Origin: Vibrio pacinii DSM 19139
GTDB taxonomy: Bacteria; Pseudomonadota; Gammaproteobacteria; Enterobacterales; Vibrionaceae
Reading direction: 5' to 3'
DNA: 64,000 nucleotides
Assembly: GCF_000711795.1 (NCBI RefSeq)
Contig: NZ_JONH01000001.1
Span: forward strand, 434,001-498,000
Made by a program: the position numbers and the translations under genes. The notes under the pieces are model-generated. The model was not told where the DNA came from. It did not search any database and worked only from the letters and a program-made list of their open reading frames with translations. Positions within the stretch are counted from its first letter, which is position 1; each line of letters opens with the position of its first letter. Shown piece after piece: positions 10,125 to 20,571 of this stretch.

Positions 10125-10426
10125 TGCTTCCTCTTAAATGGAGTTTTTGCAAATTTGTCGAACATTCTAAACCATTAGCACAGAATAAAAAGCCTATTAT
10201 GTGTATGGTCTTACAAGCTTAAGCAATTTTGAGATCCATCAACACTGACTAATAAAGAAATTTCATATAGAAATTTGCCAGCGATGCTTTTAATAAAGTA
10301 AAAACTTGCTAAACTATATCGCAAGTCAGCAAATCGTTCGTGGCAACTTAGATTGACCATGAATAATAAATAACACTGGAAGCAATCGAAAGAGGTCACT
10401 CTTTCACATAAATGGAGAATCGAGTA

Positions 10427-11011
10427 ATGGCATTTGAACTACCAGCTCTTCCTTACGCAAAAGATGCACTAGAACCACATATTTCAGCGGAAACTCTAGA
10501 TTTCCACCATGGTAAGCACCACAACACTTACGTTGTTAAGCTAAACGGTCTTATCCCTGGTACTGAGTTCGAAGGTAAATCTCTAGAAGAGATCATCAAG
10601 ACTTCTACCGGTGGCGTATTCAATAACGCAGCTCAAATTTGGAACCATACTTTCTACTGGCACTGTCTAGCGCCAAACGCAGGTGGTGAACCAACAGGCG
10701 CCGTTGCAGAAGCAATCAACGCGGCATTCGGTTCTTTCGAAGAGTTCAAAGCAAAGTTCACTGATTCAGCAATCAATAACTTTGGTTCTTCTTGGACTTG
10801 GCTTGTGAAAAAAGCAGACGGATCTCTAGAGATCGTTAACACGTCTAACGCTGCAACGCCTCTAACAGAAGAAGGGACAACACCACTTCTTACTGTTGAC
10901 CTATGGGAACACGCTTACTACATCGATTACCGTAACGTTCGTCCAGATTACATGAACGGTTTCTGGGCATTGGTTAACTGGGACTTCGTTGCAGAAAACC
11001 TAGCAAAATAA
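10427..11011 (+). CDS. sodB: Iron superoxide dismutase
   Basis: The ATG at 10427, 9 nt after GGAG, gives [15 protein letters not shown] and 194 residues; an ATG 15 bp earlier would precede the ribosome binding site. Metal ligands are visible in order: [11 protein letters not shown] (His), [10 protein letters not shown] (His) and DLWEHAYY (Asp and His). [15 protein letters not shown] and the overall sequence match the Fe-SOD type. It dismutates superoxide in the cytoplasm. In vibrios sodB is normally a Fur/RyhB-controlled gene; I did not find a clear Fur box here. Codon choice is strongly optimised, as expected of a highly expressed gene. Confidence 0.96.
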   Translation: MAFELPALPYAKDALEPHISAETLDFHHGKHHNTYVVKLNGLIPGTEFEGKSLEEIIKTSTGGVFNNAAQIWNHTFYWHCLAPNAGGEPTGAVAEAINAAFGSFEEFKAKFTDSAINNFGSSWTWLVKKADGSLEIVNTSNAATPLTEEGTTPLLTVDLWEHAYYIDYRNVRPDYMNGFWALVNWDFVAENLAK

Positions 11012-11044
11012 CCCTCTCCCCTAGGATTTAAAATTTAGTCGCTT

Positions 11045-11071
11045 AAAAAGCCAGCAGTCGCTGGCTTTTTT
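11045..11071 (+). terminator. sodB terminator
   Basis: AAAAAGCCAGC / GCTGGCTTTTTT with 4-nt loop, 33 bp after the sodB stop. Confidence 0.9.
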
Positions 11072-11144
11072 ATTGGTTCAAATTCTGATTTTTCTAAAGT
11101 TTCTCTCAAGTTAGTCGTTATAAGGGCATCAAAAGAGAGGCACT

Positions 11145-11648
11145 ATGCACATTCATACATTAGACAAAGCCGCCATTATTAATGAGCTTCAATTCGGTAC
11201 GGGGATAAACCATGCCGTGCATGAAGGTCGTCGTGCTGACTTTGCTTTAATTTTGTCGATGTTCTCTGATGATGTGCGCGATAACACGCCAATAGAAAAA
11301 CTCGATCAGGCCGACTCAAGCGAACAAGCGTTGCGTAAACGCTTTGAGTTGCAAATGCCTCAATCACTGCGTTCTGATCAAAGCTCATATCAGCAGTCTG
11401 CACAGCAAGCCGAGTTGTTCCACAGTGCTGGCCTTCCTAGCGCCAAACTATGCCACTACCTCAAGCCCGATGCGTTAGCGTACCTTCCAGAAGAAACGCA
11501 TGATCTTCCTGAAGAGGTTTATCACAACCTATCCGGTCACCAACGCAGAATGCTAGCGGAACATGAACCGAAAAAGTTAATACCGGTTGATCTTTATCAT
11601 CAACTGATTAAAGCACAGCGTACCTTCCAGCTTCAGGCTCAAGCTTAG
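11145..11648 (+). CDS. VC2046/SO_2500 family protein (unknown function)
   Basis: Protein of 167 residues, predicted cytoplasmic and helical, without membrane segments. It resembles the conserved family named after V. cholerae VC2046 and Shewanella SO_2500, which has no assigned function. Its place directly after sodB is also the V. cholerae order. AGAGAGGCACT precedes the ATG. The C-terminal part carries charged segments such as HNLSGHQRRMLAEHEPKK. Confidence 0.82.
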   Translation: MHIHTLDKAAIINELQFGTGINHAVHEGRRADFALILSMFSDDVRDNTPIEKLDQADSSEQALRKRFELQMPQSLRSDQSSYQQSAQQAELFHSAGLPSAKLCHYLKPDALAYLPEETHDLPEEVYHNLSGHQRRMLAEHEPKKLIPVDLYHQLIKAQRTFQLQAQA

Positions 11649-11908
11649 TCTCTGCCCCTATCGATAGTCTATCGATCACTAATAGTGGTATTAAATCCGC
11701 AAAGGATCGATAGGATCACAGTTTGTTCGTCTCATTTGTTGAACTGATAAAACCGTTTACTCGTAGAGTGTGAATGATGCCAAATAATCGTAAATTACCT
11801 GACTCACTGACAAGGTTATTTGACCTTATTCACAACTAAACAACAGTTAATCAACCATGCTATACAGGCGCAATTATGCGCTGTCATTGCTTGTAAGGGA
11901 TTAAGCCC

Positions 11909-12571
11909 ATGGATATAAAAACTGCTGTAATATTAGTAACTTCAGCTGGCTCTCAAATCGGTAGCACATTAGCGCAACATTTTGTTTCACTCGGCGCAAC
12001 GGTCATCCTGTGTGATAAAAAAACACCGCAACTATCGCAGGCTTATCAACAATGTAGCGCCATCTCAGATCAAGTGTTTCAGTTCACTCTTAACGACCAT
12101 TCGCTTGCCTCCGTTCAGGCTCTCTTCTCGTTCATAGATAAAAATGTCAAACGTTCCCCCGACGTCTTGATCAATGCACTGACCGCAGAAGCGATGCCCA
12201 ACATTTTTGATCAGCGCGCCAGTGATCTTTTCACCCAGCGGCTCTCTTTAATGGCTGCCACCCTATTTACTTTTGGTCAAGCCACCGCAGAAAGAATGCG
12301 CCAAGAGAAAAAAAATGGCGTCATCGTCAATGTCATTGCTTATGCCGACTATCAAGATCTGTCTGGTTTTGACAACGCAACGTCTATGGTAGCGGGCTTT
12401 ACCCAAAGCTGGGCAAAGGAGCTTACTCCGTTTAACATTCGTGTTGGTGGCGTCGTGCCTGCCGCTCAACATAACGATTCGCATTGGGCAGAAATTCAAG
12501 ATGAACTGATTCGTAACACCGAATATATCGTTTCAAACGACTACTTTAGTGGCAGAGTAATGGCAGCTTAA
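11909..12571 (+). CDS. Degenerate short-chain dehydrogenase/reductase (SDR-like)
   Basis: Protein of 220 residues with the SDR fold order: a beta-strand and Gly-rich turn at 7-18, DVLINALT near 85-92, VIVNVIAYADY near 138-148 and a C-terminal NIRVGGVVP. Key motifs are altered. The TGxxxGxG cofactor loop reads TSAGSQIG. The NNAG motif reads INAL. At the YxxxK catalytic pair the sequence reads F154-DNA-T158, so both Tyr and Lys are replaced. If my alignment is right, it cannot do classical SDR chemistry and may be a binding or regulatory relative. It stands alone after VC2046, about 260 bp away. Confidence 0.8.
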   Translation: MDIKTAVILVTSAGSQIGSTLAQHFVSLGATVILCDKKTPQLSQAYQQCSAISDQVFQFTLNDHSLASVQALFSFIDKNVKRSPDVLINALTAEAMPNIFDQRASDLFTQRLSLMAATLFTFGQATAERMRQEKKNGVIVNVIAYADYQDLSGFDNATSMVAGFTQSWAKELTPFNIRVGGVVPAAQHNDSHWAEIQDELIRNTEYIVSNDYFSGRVMAA

Positions 12572-12615
12572 GGTTCATTGAATCAATGAACCTGAGTTGA
12601 TAACGAGGGGAGAAT

Positions 12616-13068
12616 TTATAAAGAGCGTAAAATCTTTTCTGACGCTTCTTCGATCAAATCTATTACTAACTCAAATCCCCTGTCGCCGCCGTAGTAGGGG
12701 TCAGGAATTTCCTCATAGTCTGAGTCAGCATAGCTAAGAAATAGCCTGAGTTTGTGTTGTAAATGGCTAGGACACTGCATCTTAAGATCGGCAAGATTGT
12801 CTTCATCCGCAGCTAAAATCAGATCAAATCGCTCAAAATCACTGTCGATAACTTTACGAGCACGAATCCCTTTGAACGAATAACCACGCTTTTCTCCTGC
12901 CGCTTTCGCGCGTGGATCCGGTGGATTTCCTTGGTGATAGCCAATTGTGCCTGCCGAATCAATGTCGACATCAACACCCATTTGTTGCGATTTCGCACGT
13001 AAAATAGCTTCTCCGGTCGGTGAGCGACAAATATTGCCCATACACACCACTAAAATTTTGTTACTCAT
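12616..13068 (-). CDS. Low-molecular-weight protein-tyrosine phosphatase
   Basis: About 150 residues from the ATG at 13068, which has a strong AGGAGCACG site; in-frame ATGs up to 27 bp earlier lack one. The catalytic P-loop CMGNICRSP (C-x5-R-S) is at residues 9-17, and the general-acid Asp is in IPDPYYGG near residue 117. It removes phosphate from tyrosine residues. Unlike Wzb-type members it has no polysaccharide gene or tyrosine kinase nearby, so it looks like the stand-alone housekeeping form. Confidence 0.93.
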   Translation of the reverse strand: MSNKILVVCMGNICRSPTGEAILRAKSQQMGVDVDIDSAGTIGYHQGNPPDPRAKAAGEKRGYSFKGIRARKVIDSDFERFDLILAADEDNLADLKMQCPSHLQHKLRLFLSYADSDYEEIPDPYYGGDRGFELVIDLIEEASEKILRSL

Positions 13069-13178
13069 CGTGCTCCTAATCGCCATTGACGTCACTTTCC
13101 CATAAAAATCATAGGTATTTGCATCTCGCTGATTGGGCTATCATAGCCACAGTTTGATTAAATAAAAAAGGATTTCCC

Positions 13179-13784
13179 ATGACGTCTGAAACCAATAAAG
13201 AAGTTCGTCACAAAGCTCGTCAGCAAAAAGTGAAAGAGCAAGTCGATGCTAAAGTGGCGGCGGCGCAAGAAGAGAAAGGCCTACTGCTGATCATTACCGG
13301 TAATGGCAAAGGTAAATCGACATCTGGTTTTGGCACTGTGGCAAGAGCGGTTGGTCATGGCTTAAACGCCGCGGTTGCTCAGTTTATCAAAGGTACGTGG
13401 GACAATGGTGAGCGCAACCTACTCGAAAAACTCGGCGTTGAGTTTCAAGTAATGGCGACAGGTTTCACTTGGGAGACGCAAAACAAAGCCGCCGATACCG
13501 ACGCTGCACAACGAGTGTGGCAAGAGTGTAAGCGTATGCTCCAAGACGACGCTATCGACGTGGTGCTATTCGATGAGCTGACCTACATGGTGAGCTACGG
13601 TTACATTGACTTAGATGAAGTGGTTGAAGCGCTTACCAATCGACCTAAAATGCAGTCAGTGGTGATTACTGGCCGCGGCGCACATCGCACTTTAATCGAA
13701 ATGGCCGATACTGTTTCAGAAGTGAAAAACGTTAAGCACGCATTTGAATCTGGTGTCAAAGCACTGAAAGGCGTTGACTGGTAA
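13179..13784 (+). CDS. btuR: Corrinoid adenosyltransferase (CobA/BtuR type)
   Basis: Protein of 201 residues with Walker A GNGKGKSTSGFG (residues 41-52) and VVLFDELTYMVSYGY, diagnostic of the CobA/CobO/BtuR family. It transfers the adenosyl group of ATP to cob(I)alamin or its precursors, making coenzyme B12. A charged N-terminal extension (EVRHKARQQKVKEQVDAKVA) is usual in this family. No cobalamin synthesis genes are nearby, so a salvage role is likely. Confidence 0.93.
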   Translation: MTSETNKEVRHKARQQKVKEQVDAKVAAAQEEKGLLLIITGNGKGKSTSGFGTVARAVGHGLNAAVAQFIKGTWDNGERNLLEKLGVEFQVMATGFTWETQNKAADTDAAQRVWQECKRMLQDDAIDVVLFDELTYMVSYGYIDLDEVVEALTNRPKMQSVVITGRGAHRTLIEMADTVSEVKNVKHAFESGVKALKGVDW

Positions 13785-13811
13785 CTGACCATCAACTGGT
13801 CACTGGCAATA

Positions 13812-13846
13812 AAAAGCAGTGCATTCGTTATGAATGACACTGCTTT
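13812..13846. terminator. Shared terminator between btuR and asmA
   Basis: AAAAGCAGTG / CACTGCTTTT stem with an inner ATTC/GAAT stem, between two convergent genes; A/T runs on both sides allow use in both directions. Confidence 0.8.
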
Positions 13847-13874
13847 TGACCAATACAGACTAACAGCAAGAGAA

Positions 13875-16022
13875 TTAGTTAAACAAACCTTTGATTAAAC
13901 TGTTCACGGCTTCCTTAGTCTTTTCATCTTTGATTTTATCGCCAAGCTTCTCATCAAGTTTTTTCAGTCCACGGTCGAGCTCTTTTTCCGCTTTCTGTTT
14001 CAAGACATCATCAAAAACCAATTTAAATTTAGGCTCTGCCCATGCTCCTGAGATGTTGATGGGAATCGTCACATCTTTCAGTTCATCAATATCTTTACCA
14101 CCTTGACCTTCGAGTGAGCCAACAATCGAAGTACTGACGGTAAAGTCGACGGTCTCATTAAGGTAGTTAGCACTGCCGTCACCACGAATACGCAATAGCG
14201 GTGACTGCATGGTAAGGTTATTGGTCGAAACATTACCTTTATTGAGCGTCAAGGTCGCCTTCATCGCACTGAAATCAGTTTTTTGTGCGTTGTCACTGAC
14301 AGGTACTTGCTCACCTTTAATTTTCGCGTAATTTTCACGAATTAACTGCGCAAGGTTGATGCCATTAACCGCACCATCGGCAAAATTAACCACTATAGTC
14401 CCCAACAAATTCTGTTTGATCCCTGTCGGGGTTAGGCTCGTTCCTCGCACATCGATATCAATGTTGCCCGTACCTTCTAGCTTGTCGTTTCCACTAACAT
14501 CCATCAGCAACGGTTGAACTTTAACGCCTTTAATACGCTTTATCGCCGTGTAAGACGCTGGTGATTGGCGCGCATTAAGGCGAGCAGTGGCGTTAATCGA
14601 ACCTTGATACAGATTAGACGTAAATGAAGTTAATTCCGCAACACCACGATTGACCACAAAGCTTGCTTTGACGTTTTGCATACGCGCGTTGCTTGCTTTG
14701 AATTTATCAATTGCAATATCACCTTTGACATCTAGTGTTTTCAGTGCTGATAGATCGGGTTCAACCTCTTTCGTCGGTTGCTTCGCGGGTTCAGCAGAAG
14801 AGGCAGATGTCTGCGAATTCTGTGGCGCTGGAGTGGCAGATTTCTCTTCGCCCGCTGGTGCAGAAACCAAGAACGCATCTAAATCGATATCTGGGCTATG
14901 CAGCGCAAAACGGATTTTGGGAATGTCAGCCAACGTCACATCGGCTTTACCATCAAATGCGAGCGCATTAGCGGTCAGCTTTTCAAGCACAAAGCTTAAG
15001 TGACTCTTGGTGAGATCAAACGTCAGATCCGAGGCCATATCCACGTTCATCGGTGACTGAGGTAAACTATCGCCTTGTAAGGTAGCATCAAGGGTAAGCT
15101 TATTCATCACCACCTTGCTAATCGCTTGGTCAACCGTCAATGACGCAGAGCCTTGCATATCAATATCTAACCCGGCAGCGTTACCTTTAACTGCATAAGT
15201 CAGCGCATTGGCTTTATCAAACTCAAACGTCTCTAAACCGATTTTTGCGCTGTCAATTTGCGTTGCAGGATCACTGAACGTGGTATCGAGATTGATGTTG
15301 CGTAACGCGTACTGTTTGAAACCTGGAGCGAGTTTAAATTCGCCATCACCTTGAGCGGTGAACTGCTGCTGATTGGCTTCACCTTTGGCGGCAAAGTCAA
15401 TTTTTGTCCAAGTATCAACGGCAAATTCAGATAAGTTTAACGACACATCGTAAAGCTTAGTTAGGCTCCCAGCTTGCTTATCGACGATTTCAACCGAAGC
15501 ATTGGATACCGTTACACCAGCCAGGTTGATTGTCCATGCTGATGGTCCACCAGACTCTGCTGCTATCGGATCTGAAGTTTCAGGTGAAGATGTCGCCGCG
15601 CCAGCAACAGGCTCAGCTTGCGCACTCTGCGCCTTGGTGAGTGCATCGATGTTCTTGCGACCATCTTTGAGCGTCTCAAGTGAAAATGCCGCACCATCAA
15701 GTGTGATGTTACCAATTTCAAGCTGCTGACTAAACAGCGGCATAACCGACACATCAATACCAACGCTATCGACCTTAAACATGTTCAGTTTGTCGAAGCC
15801 TTGCGGGTTACGCAGCGCCGTTTGGCCTAATTCAAAACCAATCGACGGAAAAAACTGCCAGCTAATATTGCCTTCAATCACAAGGTCAAGACCTGTGTGG
15901 GTTTTTGCTTGTTCGACAATTAACGGTCTAAATTGATTGGGGTTGACCAACGTAACCAGTGCGACTAACGCACCAAGGAGAGCAATTACCGGAATTGCTA
16001 GTATTAGGAAAAATTTCTTCAT
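13875..16022 (-). CDS. asmA: AsmA family inner-membrane-anchored protein
   Basis: Protein of 715 residues with one N-terminal membrane anchor (FFLILAIPVIALLGALVALV) and a long periplasmic beta-rich domain. The N-terminal block NPNQFRPLIVEQAKTHTGLD and the C-terminal DGAVNGINLAQLIREN / TDFSAMKATLTLNKG blocks are characteristic of AsmA. A low-complexity Ser/Ala/Pro/Glu-rich insert sits around residues 395-425. AsmA-like proteins are long grooves linked to phospholipid transport to the outer membrane. It ends with a Lys/Glu/Asp-rich coil. It is downstream of udk on the same strand, separated by a terminator. Confidence 0.92.
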   Translation of the reverse strand: MKKFFLILAIPVIALLGALVALVTLVNPNQFRPLIVEQAKTHTGLDLVIEGNISWQFFPSIGFELGQTALRNPQGFDKLNMFKVDSVGIDVSVMPLFSQQLEIGNITLDGAAFSLETLKDGRKNIDALTKAQSAQAEPVAGAATSSPETSDPIAAESGGPSAWTINLAGVTVSNASVEIVDKQAGSLTKLYDVSLNLSEFAVDTWTKIDFAAKGEANQQQFTAQGDGEFKLAPGFKQYALRNINLDTTFSDPATQIDSAKIGLETFEFDKANALTYAVKGNAAGLDIDMQGSASLTVDQAISKVVMNKLTLDATLQGDSLPQSPMNVDMASDLTFDLTKSHLSFVLEKLTANALAFDGKADVTLADIPKIRFALHSPDIDLDAFLVSAPAGEEKSATPAPQNSQTSASSAEPAKQPTKEVEPDLSALKTLDVKGDIAIDKFKASNARMQNVKASFVVNRGVAELTSFTSNLYQGSINATARLNARQSPASYTAIKRIKGVKVQPLLMDVSGNDKLEGTGNIDIDVRGTSLTPTGIKQNLLGTIVVNFADGAVNGINLAQLIRENYAKIKGEQVPVSDNAQKTDFSAMKATLTLNKGNVSTNNLTMQSPLLRIRGDGSANYLNETVDFTVSTSIVGSLEGQGGKDIDELKDVTIPINISGAWAEPKFKLVFDDVLKQKAEKELDRGLKKLDEKLGDKIKDEKTKEAVNSLIKGLFN

Positions 16023-16105
16023 CAGCGTTATCCTTGCTTGGTGAGAGACTCAAGGGTTAAGTCCGCTCCAAGTATCAATGATCATCGCGATTATCTGACG
16101 ACCAT

Positions 16106-16135
16106 AAAAAGAAAGTGGCACTAAAAGTGCCACTT
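16106..16135 (-). terminator. udk terminator
   Basis: AAGTGGCAC / GTGCCACTT stem with 5-nt loop followed on the minus strand by TTCTTTTT. Confidence 0.85.
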
Positions 16136-16173
16136 ATCTCATAAAAAATAAAGTCTAAAACAAGCAAACATCG

Positions 16174-16815
16174 CTAAGCTTTCAGAAGTTTTGCAATGTG
16201 TGCTTTTAGTACATCAATGGCGATACGGTTTTTACCGCCACGTGGAACGATGATATCGGCGTACTGTTTAGAAGGTTCAATGAACTGCAAGAACATCGGG
16301 CGAACCGTCTCTTGATACTGCTTGAGTACCGACTCCATGGTACGGTCACGCTCTTCCACATCACGCTTTACGCGACGCAGTAAACAGATATCCAGTGGTG
16401 TATCCATAAATATGGTTGCATGCATAATATTACGCAAGCGAGGTTCAGTTAGAAGAAGGATACCTTCCAGAATAATCACCTTTTTAGGTGTCATTGTGGT
16501 GGTAAGTTCAGTGCGGGTATGTTCTGTATAGCTATATTCTGGTACTTCGACCGACTCACCTTGAACTAGCTGCTCAAGATGTTGACACAAAAGGTCATGG
16601 TCTAGTGCACTCGGGTGGTCATAGTTGGTTTTAACACGCTCTTCCATGCTCAAATGGCTTTGGTCGTTGTAATAGCAATCTTCCGTAATCACACCAATTT
16701 GATGATCGCCCACTTTGGCACGAAGCTCATTGTAAATAGTGCTCGCGATTAAGCTTTTTCCAGAAGCAGACGCGCCAGCAATACCGACGATGACGCATTG
16801 ATTATTATCAGACAT
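16174..16815 (-). CDS. udk: Uridine kinase
   Basis: Protein of 213 residues with Walker A GASASGKS (residues 13-20), TEDCYYND, the [13 protein letters not shown] substrate-binding segment and [12 protein letters not shown], all typical of Udk. It phosphorylates uridine and cytidine to the monophosphates in pyrimidine salvage. The window also encodes uridine phosphorylase (udp) and a uracil permease (uraA) elsewhere, so three salvage steps are covered. apbC lies upstream on the same strand, separated by its own terminator. Confidence 0.96.
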   Translation of the reverse strand: MSDNNQCVIVGIAGASASGKSLIASTIYNELRAKVGDHQIGVITEDCYYNDQSHLSMEERVKTNYDHPSALDHDLLCQHLEQLVQGESVEVPEYSYTEHTRTELTTTMTPKKVIILEGILLLTEPRLRNIMHATIFMDTPLDICLLRRVKRDVEERDRTMESVLKQYQETVRPMFLQFIEPSKQYADIIVPRGGKNRIAIDVLKAHIAKLLKA

Positions 16816-17016
16816 TATTCTTGCACCCGATGATTTAGATTGGTGTCATATGCTAATGCTAGCATCACTCAACGATTCGAGCTCTGTGCATTAGGACAAA
16901 TTTAGATAAACCGCCTGATTATAGGGAGTTCAAGTCAGTGTTGCCAGTTGTGATTAGCACGATTTAACGAAATAGAATAAAAGATTTCAGCGCAATCGAT
17001 TACACCGGATAAGAAT

Positions 17017-17048
17017 AAAAAAGAGCGCCGATTCAACGCTCTTTTTTT
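17017..17048 (-). terminator. apbC terminator
   Basis: AAAAAAGAGCG / CGCTCTTTTTTT hairpin 15 bp after the apbC stop. Confidence 0.88.
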
Positions 17049-17062
17049 AATGAAACTTGATG

Positions 17063-18136
17063 CTATTCCACCATGGTGAACAAAATAGAATCAGGTTTTG
17101 CTTTGCCATGCCAATAGAGTCGAGAACTGATCGATTGAGCTAACATCATATAAAACTGAGTATGTTCTGAATCTGGTCGTGCTACCACCGTTGGTAGACC
17201 ATTATCGATATCTTGGCGCATTTGAATATGTAAAGGGATTTGCGCGAGAAGATCGAGACCAAGATCCGCAGCCATTTGTTGCGCGCCACCTTGACCAAAA
17301 ATATGTTCTTTCTCACCACAATGACTGCAAATGTGATAGCTCATGTTTTCAACCAGCCCCACCACAGGCACATCGACTTTGCTGAACATCGCGGCGCCTT
17401 TACGTGCATCAGCCAAGGCTAAGTCTTGTGGCGTAGTGACGATCACCGCACCTGTCACAGGAACTTGCTGAGCTAAGCTGAGTTGAATATCCCCGGTGCC
17501 CGGCGGCATATCGATCACTAGGTAATCGAGTTCAGGCCAGTCGGTTTCATTAAGCAGTTGCGCTAGGGCTTTTGCCGCCATAGGTCCACGCCAGATTGCC
17601 GCTTCATCTTTTGCCACTAAATAGCCGATCGAATGGGTATAAATCCCGTGAGCTTTGATCGGTTGCATCCACTTATTGTCTCGCACTTCAGGATGCGCAT
17701 CACTCTGCCCGAGCATCAGCGGTACTGAAGGCCCATAGATATCCGCATCCAACAGACCCACTTTGGCGCCTGATTTAGATAACGCTAACGCGAGATTGAC
17801 CGAGGTTGTTGATTTACCTACCCCACCTTTCGCGGAAGTCACAGCGATAATATTTTTAACCCCTTTCACCGTCGCTCCAACATGTGTTTCGAGTGCTTTA
17901 GGCTCGACCGACAGTGAATAGGAGAAACGAGCCACTTGCCCGGCTTGCTGGGCGTGGTCAATCCACTGCGTTAACTCATCAACAAGCGTATTGGCGGCAA
18001 AGGGAATTTCAATGTTAAAGCGGTCCGACTCAACCGAGACAACATTGGCGACACCGGCCCACTCGGGAGCCAAGCTTGGGTGCTCAAATTGGTTTAACCA
18101 ATCACAAAAGTCTTGCTTTGAACTGAATTGACGCAT
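17063..18136 (-). CDS. apbC: Iron-sulfur cluster carrier ATPase ApbC (Mrp)
   Basis: Protein of 357 residues. The deviant Walker A SAKGGVGKSTTSVNLA lies near residue 105, with switch regions DADIYGPSVP and VIDMPPGTGD, and the CxxC cluster-binding motif HICSHCGEKEHIFG near residue 270. An N-terminal domain of about 90 residues precedes the ATPase. The protein carries and delivers Fe-S clusters in an ATP-dependent way. AAGGAGGACCT before the ATG is a near-ideal ribosome binding site. It is divergent from metG, the usual gammaproteobacterial arrangement. Confidence 0.95.
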   Translation of the reverse strand: MRQFSSKQDFCDWLNQFEHPSLAPEWAGVANVVSVESDRFNIEIPFAANTLVDELTQWIDHAQQAGQVARFSYSLSVEPKALETHVGATVKGVKNIIAVTSAKGGVGKSTTSVNLALALSKSGAKVGLLDADIYGPSVPLMLGQSDAHPEVRDNKWMQPIKAHGIYTHSIGYLVAKDEAAIWRGPMAAKALAQLLNETDWPELDYLVIDMPPGTGDIQLSLAQQVPVTGAVIVTTPQDLALADARKGAAMFSKVDVPVVGLVENMSYHICSHCGEKEHIFGQGGAQQMAADLGLDLLAQIPLHIQMRQDIDNGLPTVVARPDSEHTQFYMMLAQSISSRLYWHGKAKPDSILFTMVE

Positions 18137-18292
18137 AGGTCCTCCTTATGCATCTCATCCTATCACTGTGCCACCCGATACTGAACCCTGAAAAAACTAA
18201 GGTAATCCAGTCGTTCCGACCTTGGAGTCACTGGTGGGATAAGGTAGTATTACTCTCTATTTTTTATACCTATCTAGAAGCGAATATTAAGT

Positions 18293-20368
18293 ATGGCAAA
18301 CGATCCACGACCTCTTTCTTCAAGAAAAATGCTGGTAACTTGTGCCCTTCCGTACGCTAACGGTTCGATTCACCTAGGCCATATGCTTGAGCACATTCAA
18401 GCGGATATCTGGGTGCGCTACCAACGCCTACGTGGCAACACTGTAAACTTCATCTGTGCTGACGATGCCCACGGCACGCCAATCATGCTTAAAGCACAAC
18501 AGATGGGAATTACACCAGAAGAGATGATCGCTGCTGTAAGTGAAGAGCACCAAAAAGACTTTGCGGGCTTTGATATTAGCTTCGACAATTACCACAGCAC
18601 CCACTCAGAAGAGAACCGTGAGCTAGCGTCTTATATCTACCTAGAACTGAAGAAAAACGGTTTTATCTCTAGCCGTACAATTTCTCAGCTGTTTGACCCT
18701 GAAAAAGAGATGTTCCTACCGGATCGTTTCGTCAAAGGTACTTGTCCTAAGTGTAAGTCTGAGGACCAATACGGCGACAACTGTGATAACTGTGGCGAGA
18801 CTTACAGCCCAACCGAACTGATTGACCCTAAATCAGCCGTCTCGGGCGCAACGCCTATCATGAAAGATTCTGAGCACTTCTTCTTCGACTTACCGCAGTT
18901 CGAAAGTATGCTCAAAGAGTGGACGCGTTCGGGCTCACTACAAACAGAAACCGCTAACAAGATGCAAGAGTGGTTCGAGTCTGGCCTACAACAATGGGAC
19001 ATTTCGCGTGATGCACCGTATTTCGGCTTCGAAATCCCAGGTGAAAAAGACAAGTTTTTCTACGTTTGGCTAGATGCCCCGATCGGCTACATGGGCTCAT
19101 TCAAAAACCTGTGTGAAAAACGTGACGATCTCGACTTTGCAGAATACTGGAACAAAGACAGCCAGACTGAGCTTTACCACTTCATCGGTAAAGACATCGT
19201 TTACTTCCACTCGTTGTTCTGGCCTGCGATGCTTGAAGGCAGTGGTTTCCGTAAACCAAATAACGTCTTTGTTCACGGCTACGTTACCGTCAACGGCGCG
19301 AAAATGTCTAAGTCAAAAGGCACTTTCATTAAAGCCAGTACGTACCTTAACCACCTCGACCCTGAGTGCCTGCGTTACTACTACGCGGCCAAACTAAACA
19401 GTCGTATCGATGATCTCGACCTGAATCTGGAAGACTTTACTCAACGAGTCAACGCTGATGTCGTTAACAAGATTGTTAACCTTGCATCTCGTAACGCAGG
19501 GTTCATTGCTAAGCGCTTTGATGGCAAGTTGTCAGAGAGTTTCGCCGAACCTGAGCTATACAACGAATTCGTTGCCGCCGCAGATCGCATTGCTGAACTA
19601 TTCGAAGCGCGCGAATTTGGTCGTGCTATTCGCGAAGTTACCGCACTTGCTGATAAAGCCAACCAATACGTTGACGAGAAAGCGCCGTGGGTTGTAGCCA
19701 AAGAAGAAGGCAAAGATCAACAACTGCAAGATATCTGTTCTGTCGGTATCAACTTATTCCGCGTGCTGATGACTTATCTGAAGCCGGTCATGCCTGAACT
19801 TGCAGCGCGTACGGAAGCATTCCTAAACCAAGAACTTACTTGGGAAGGTATCGCCGCTCCACTAACGGGTCACGAGATCACTAAATTCAAAGCACTATTC
19901 AACCGTATCGACCCTAAAAACATCGAAGCGATGATCGAAGCGTCAAAAGAAGATGCGGCAGTGGAAATGGCAGCAAAAGAGAAAGCAGAAGCGGAAAAGA
20001 ACCAAGCAAGCCAAACCGAACTCGACAAAGATCCAATCGCAGACGAGATTGAGTTTGATGCGTTTGCCGCGGTAGATATGCGTATTGCTCGTATCATCTC
20101 TTGTGAAGAAGTGCCAAAAGCCAACAAACTGCTTAAGTTCCAATTGGATATCGGTGGTGAAATTCGTCAGGTATTCTCTGGCATTAAGTCAGCGTACAAA
20201 CCGGAAGAGTTAGAAGGCAAGCTGACGGTGATGGTGGCTAACCTTAAACCGCGTAAGATGAAATTTGGTATGTCTGAAGGCATGATCCTAGCCGCAGGTC
20301 CTGGCGGTAGCGATCTATGGATTCTTGAGCCTCATGAAGGTGCTCAGCCAGGTATGCGCGTAATGTAA
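18293..20368 (+). CDS. metG: Methionine-tRNA ligase
   Basis: Class I aminoacyl-tRNA synthetase of 691 residues. Visible: the HIGH-type motif in [14 protein letters not shown], a four-cysteine zinc knuckle ([18 protein letters not shown], residues 145-162), the KMSKS loop ([11 protein letters not shown], near 336) and a C-terminal tRNA-binding domain ([15 protein letters not shown]) that mediates dimerisation. A low-complexity [15 protein letters not shown] linker joins the parts. Codon usage is optimised. The first in-frame ATG is used; an alternative at 18329 would remove about 12 residues. Confidence 0.97.
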   Translation: MANDPRPLSSRKMLVTCALPYANGSIHLGHMLEHIQADIWVRYQRLRGNTVNFICADDAHGTPIMLKAQQMGITPEEMIAAVSEEHQKDFAGFDISFDNYHSTHSEENRELASYIYLELKKNGFISSRTISQLFDPEKEMFLPDRFVKGTCPKCKSEDQYGDNCDNCGETYSPTELIDPKSAVSGATPIMKDSEHFFFDLPQFESMLKEWTRSGSLQTETANKMQEWFESGLQQWDISRDAPYFGFEIPGEKDKFFYVWLDAPIGYMGSFKNLCEKRDDLDFAEYWNKDSQTELYHFIGKDIVYFHSLFWPAMLEGSGFRKPNNVFVHGYVTVNGAKMSKSKGTFIKASTYLNHLDPECLRYYYAAKLNSRIDDLDLNLEDFTQRVNADVVNKIVNLASRNAGFIAKRFDGKLSESFAEPELYNEFVAAADRIAELFEAREFGRAIREVTALADKANQYVDEKAPWVVAKEEGKDQQLQDICSVGINLFRVLMTYLKPVMPELAARTEAFLNQELTWEGIAAPLTGHEITKFKALFNRIDPKNIEAMIEASKEDAAVEMAAKEKAEAEKNQASQTELDKDPIADEIEFDAFAAVDMRIARIISCEEVPKANKLLKFQLDIGGEIRQVFSGIKSAYKPEELEGKLTVMVANLKPRKMKFGMSEGMILAAGPGGSDLWILEPHEGAQPGMRVM

Positions 20369-20389
20369 TCTGCGCTAACTTTAACCTTA

Positions 20390-20419
20390 AGCCTCGCTCA
20401 CTGTAGCGGGGCTTTTTTT
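20390..20419 (+). terminator. metG terminator
   Basis: AGCCTCGCT / AGCGGGGCT stem (one G-T pair) followed by seven T. Confidence 0.88.
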
Positions 20420-20571
20420 GTGTCCAAACTCACACTTTCGGTGCCTAGTTGCACCATTATTGGGCATCAGATAGAACTAGTTTATTGTAAGCAATTGTTT
20501 TATATATACTTAATTCTTGGCATCAAAAGTGCCTTACCCCTTTGGTAGTACATATTGACAAGGAGTAGGTT

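Noticed and set aside
14650..15003. Plus-strand frame of 117 codons inside asmA
   Set aside because: Ser/Ala-rich shadow of the asmA low-complexity insert; no ribosome binding site.
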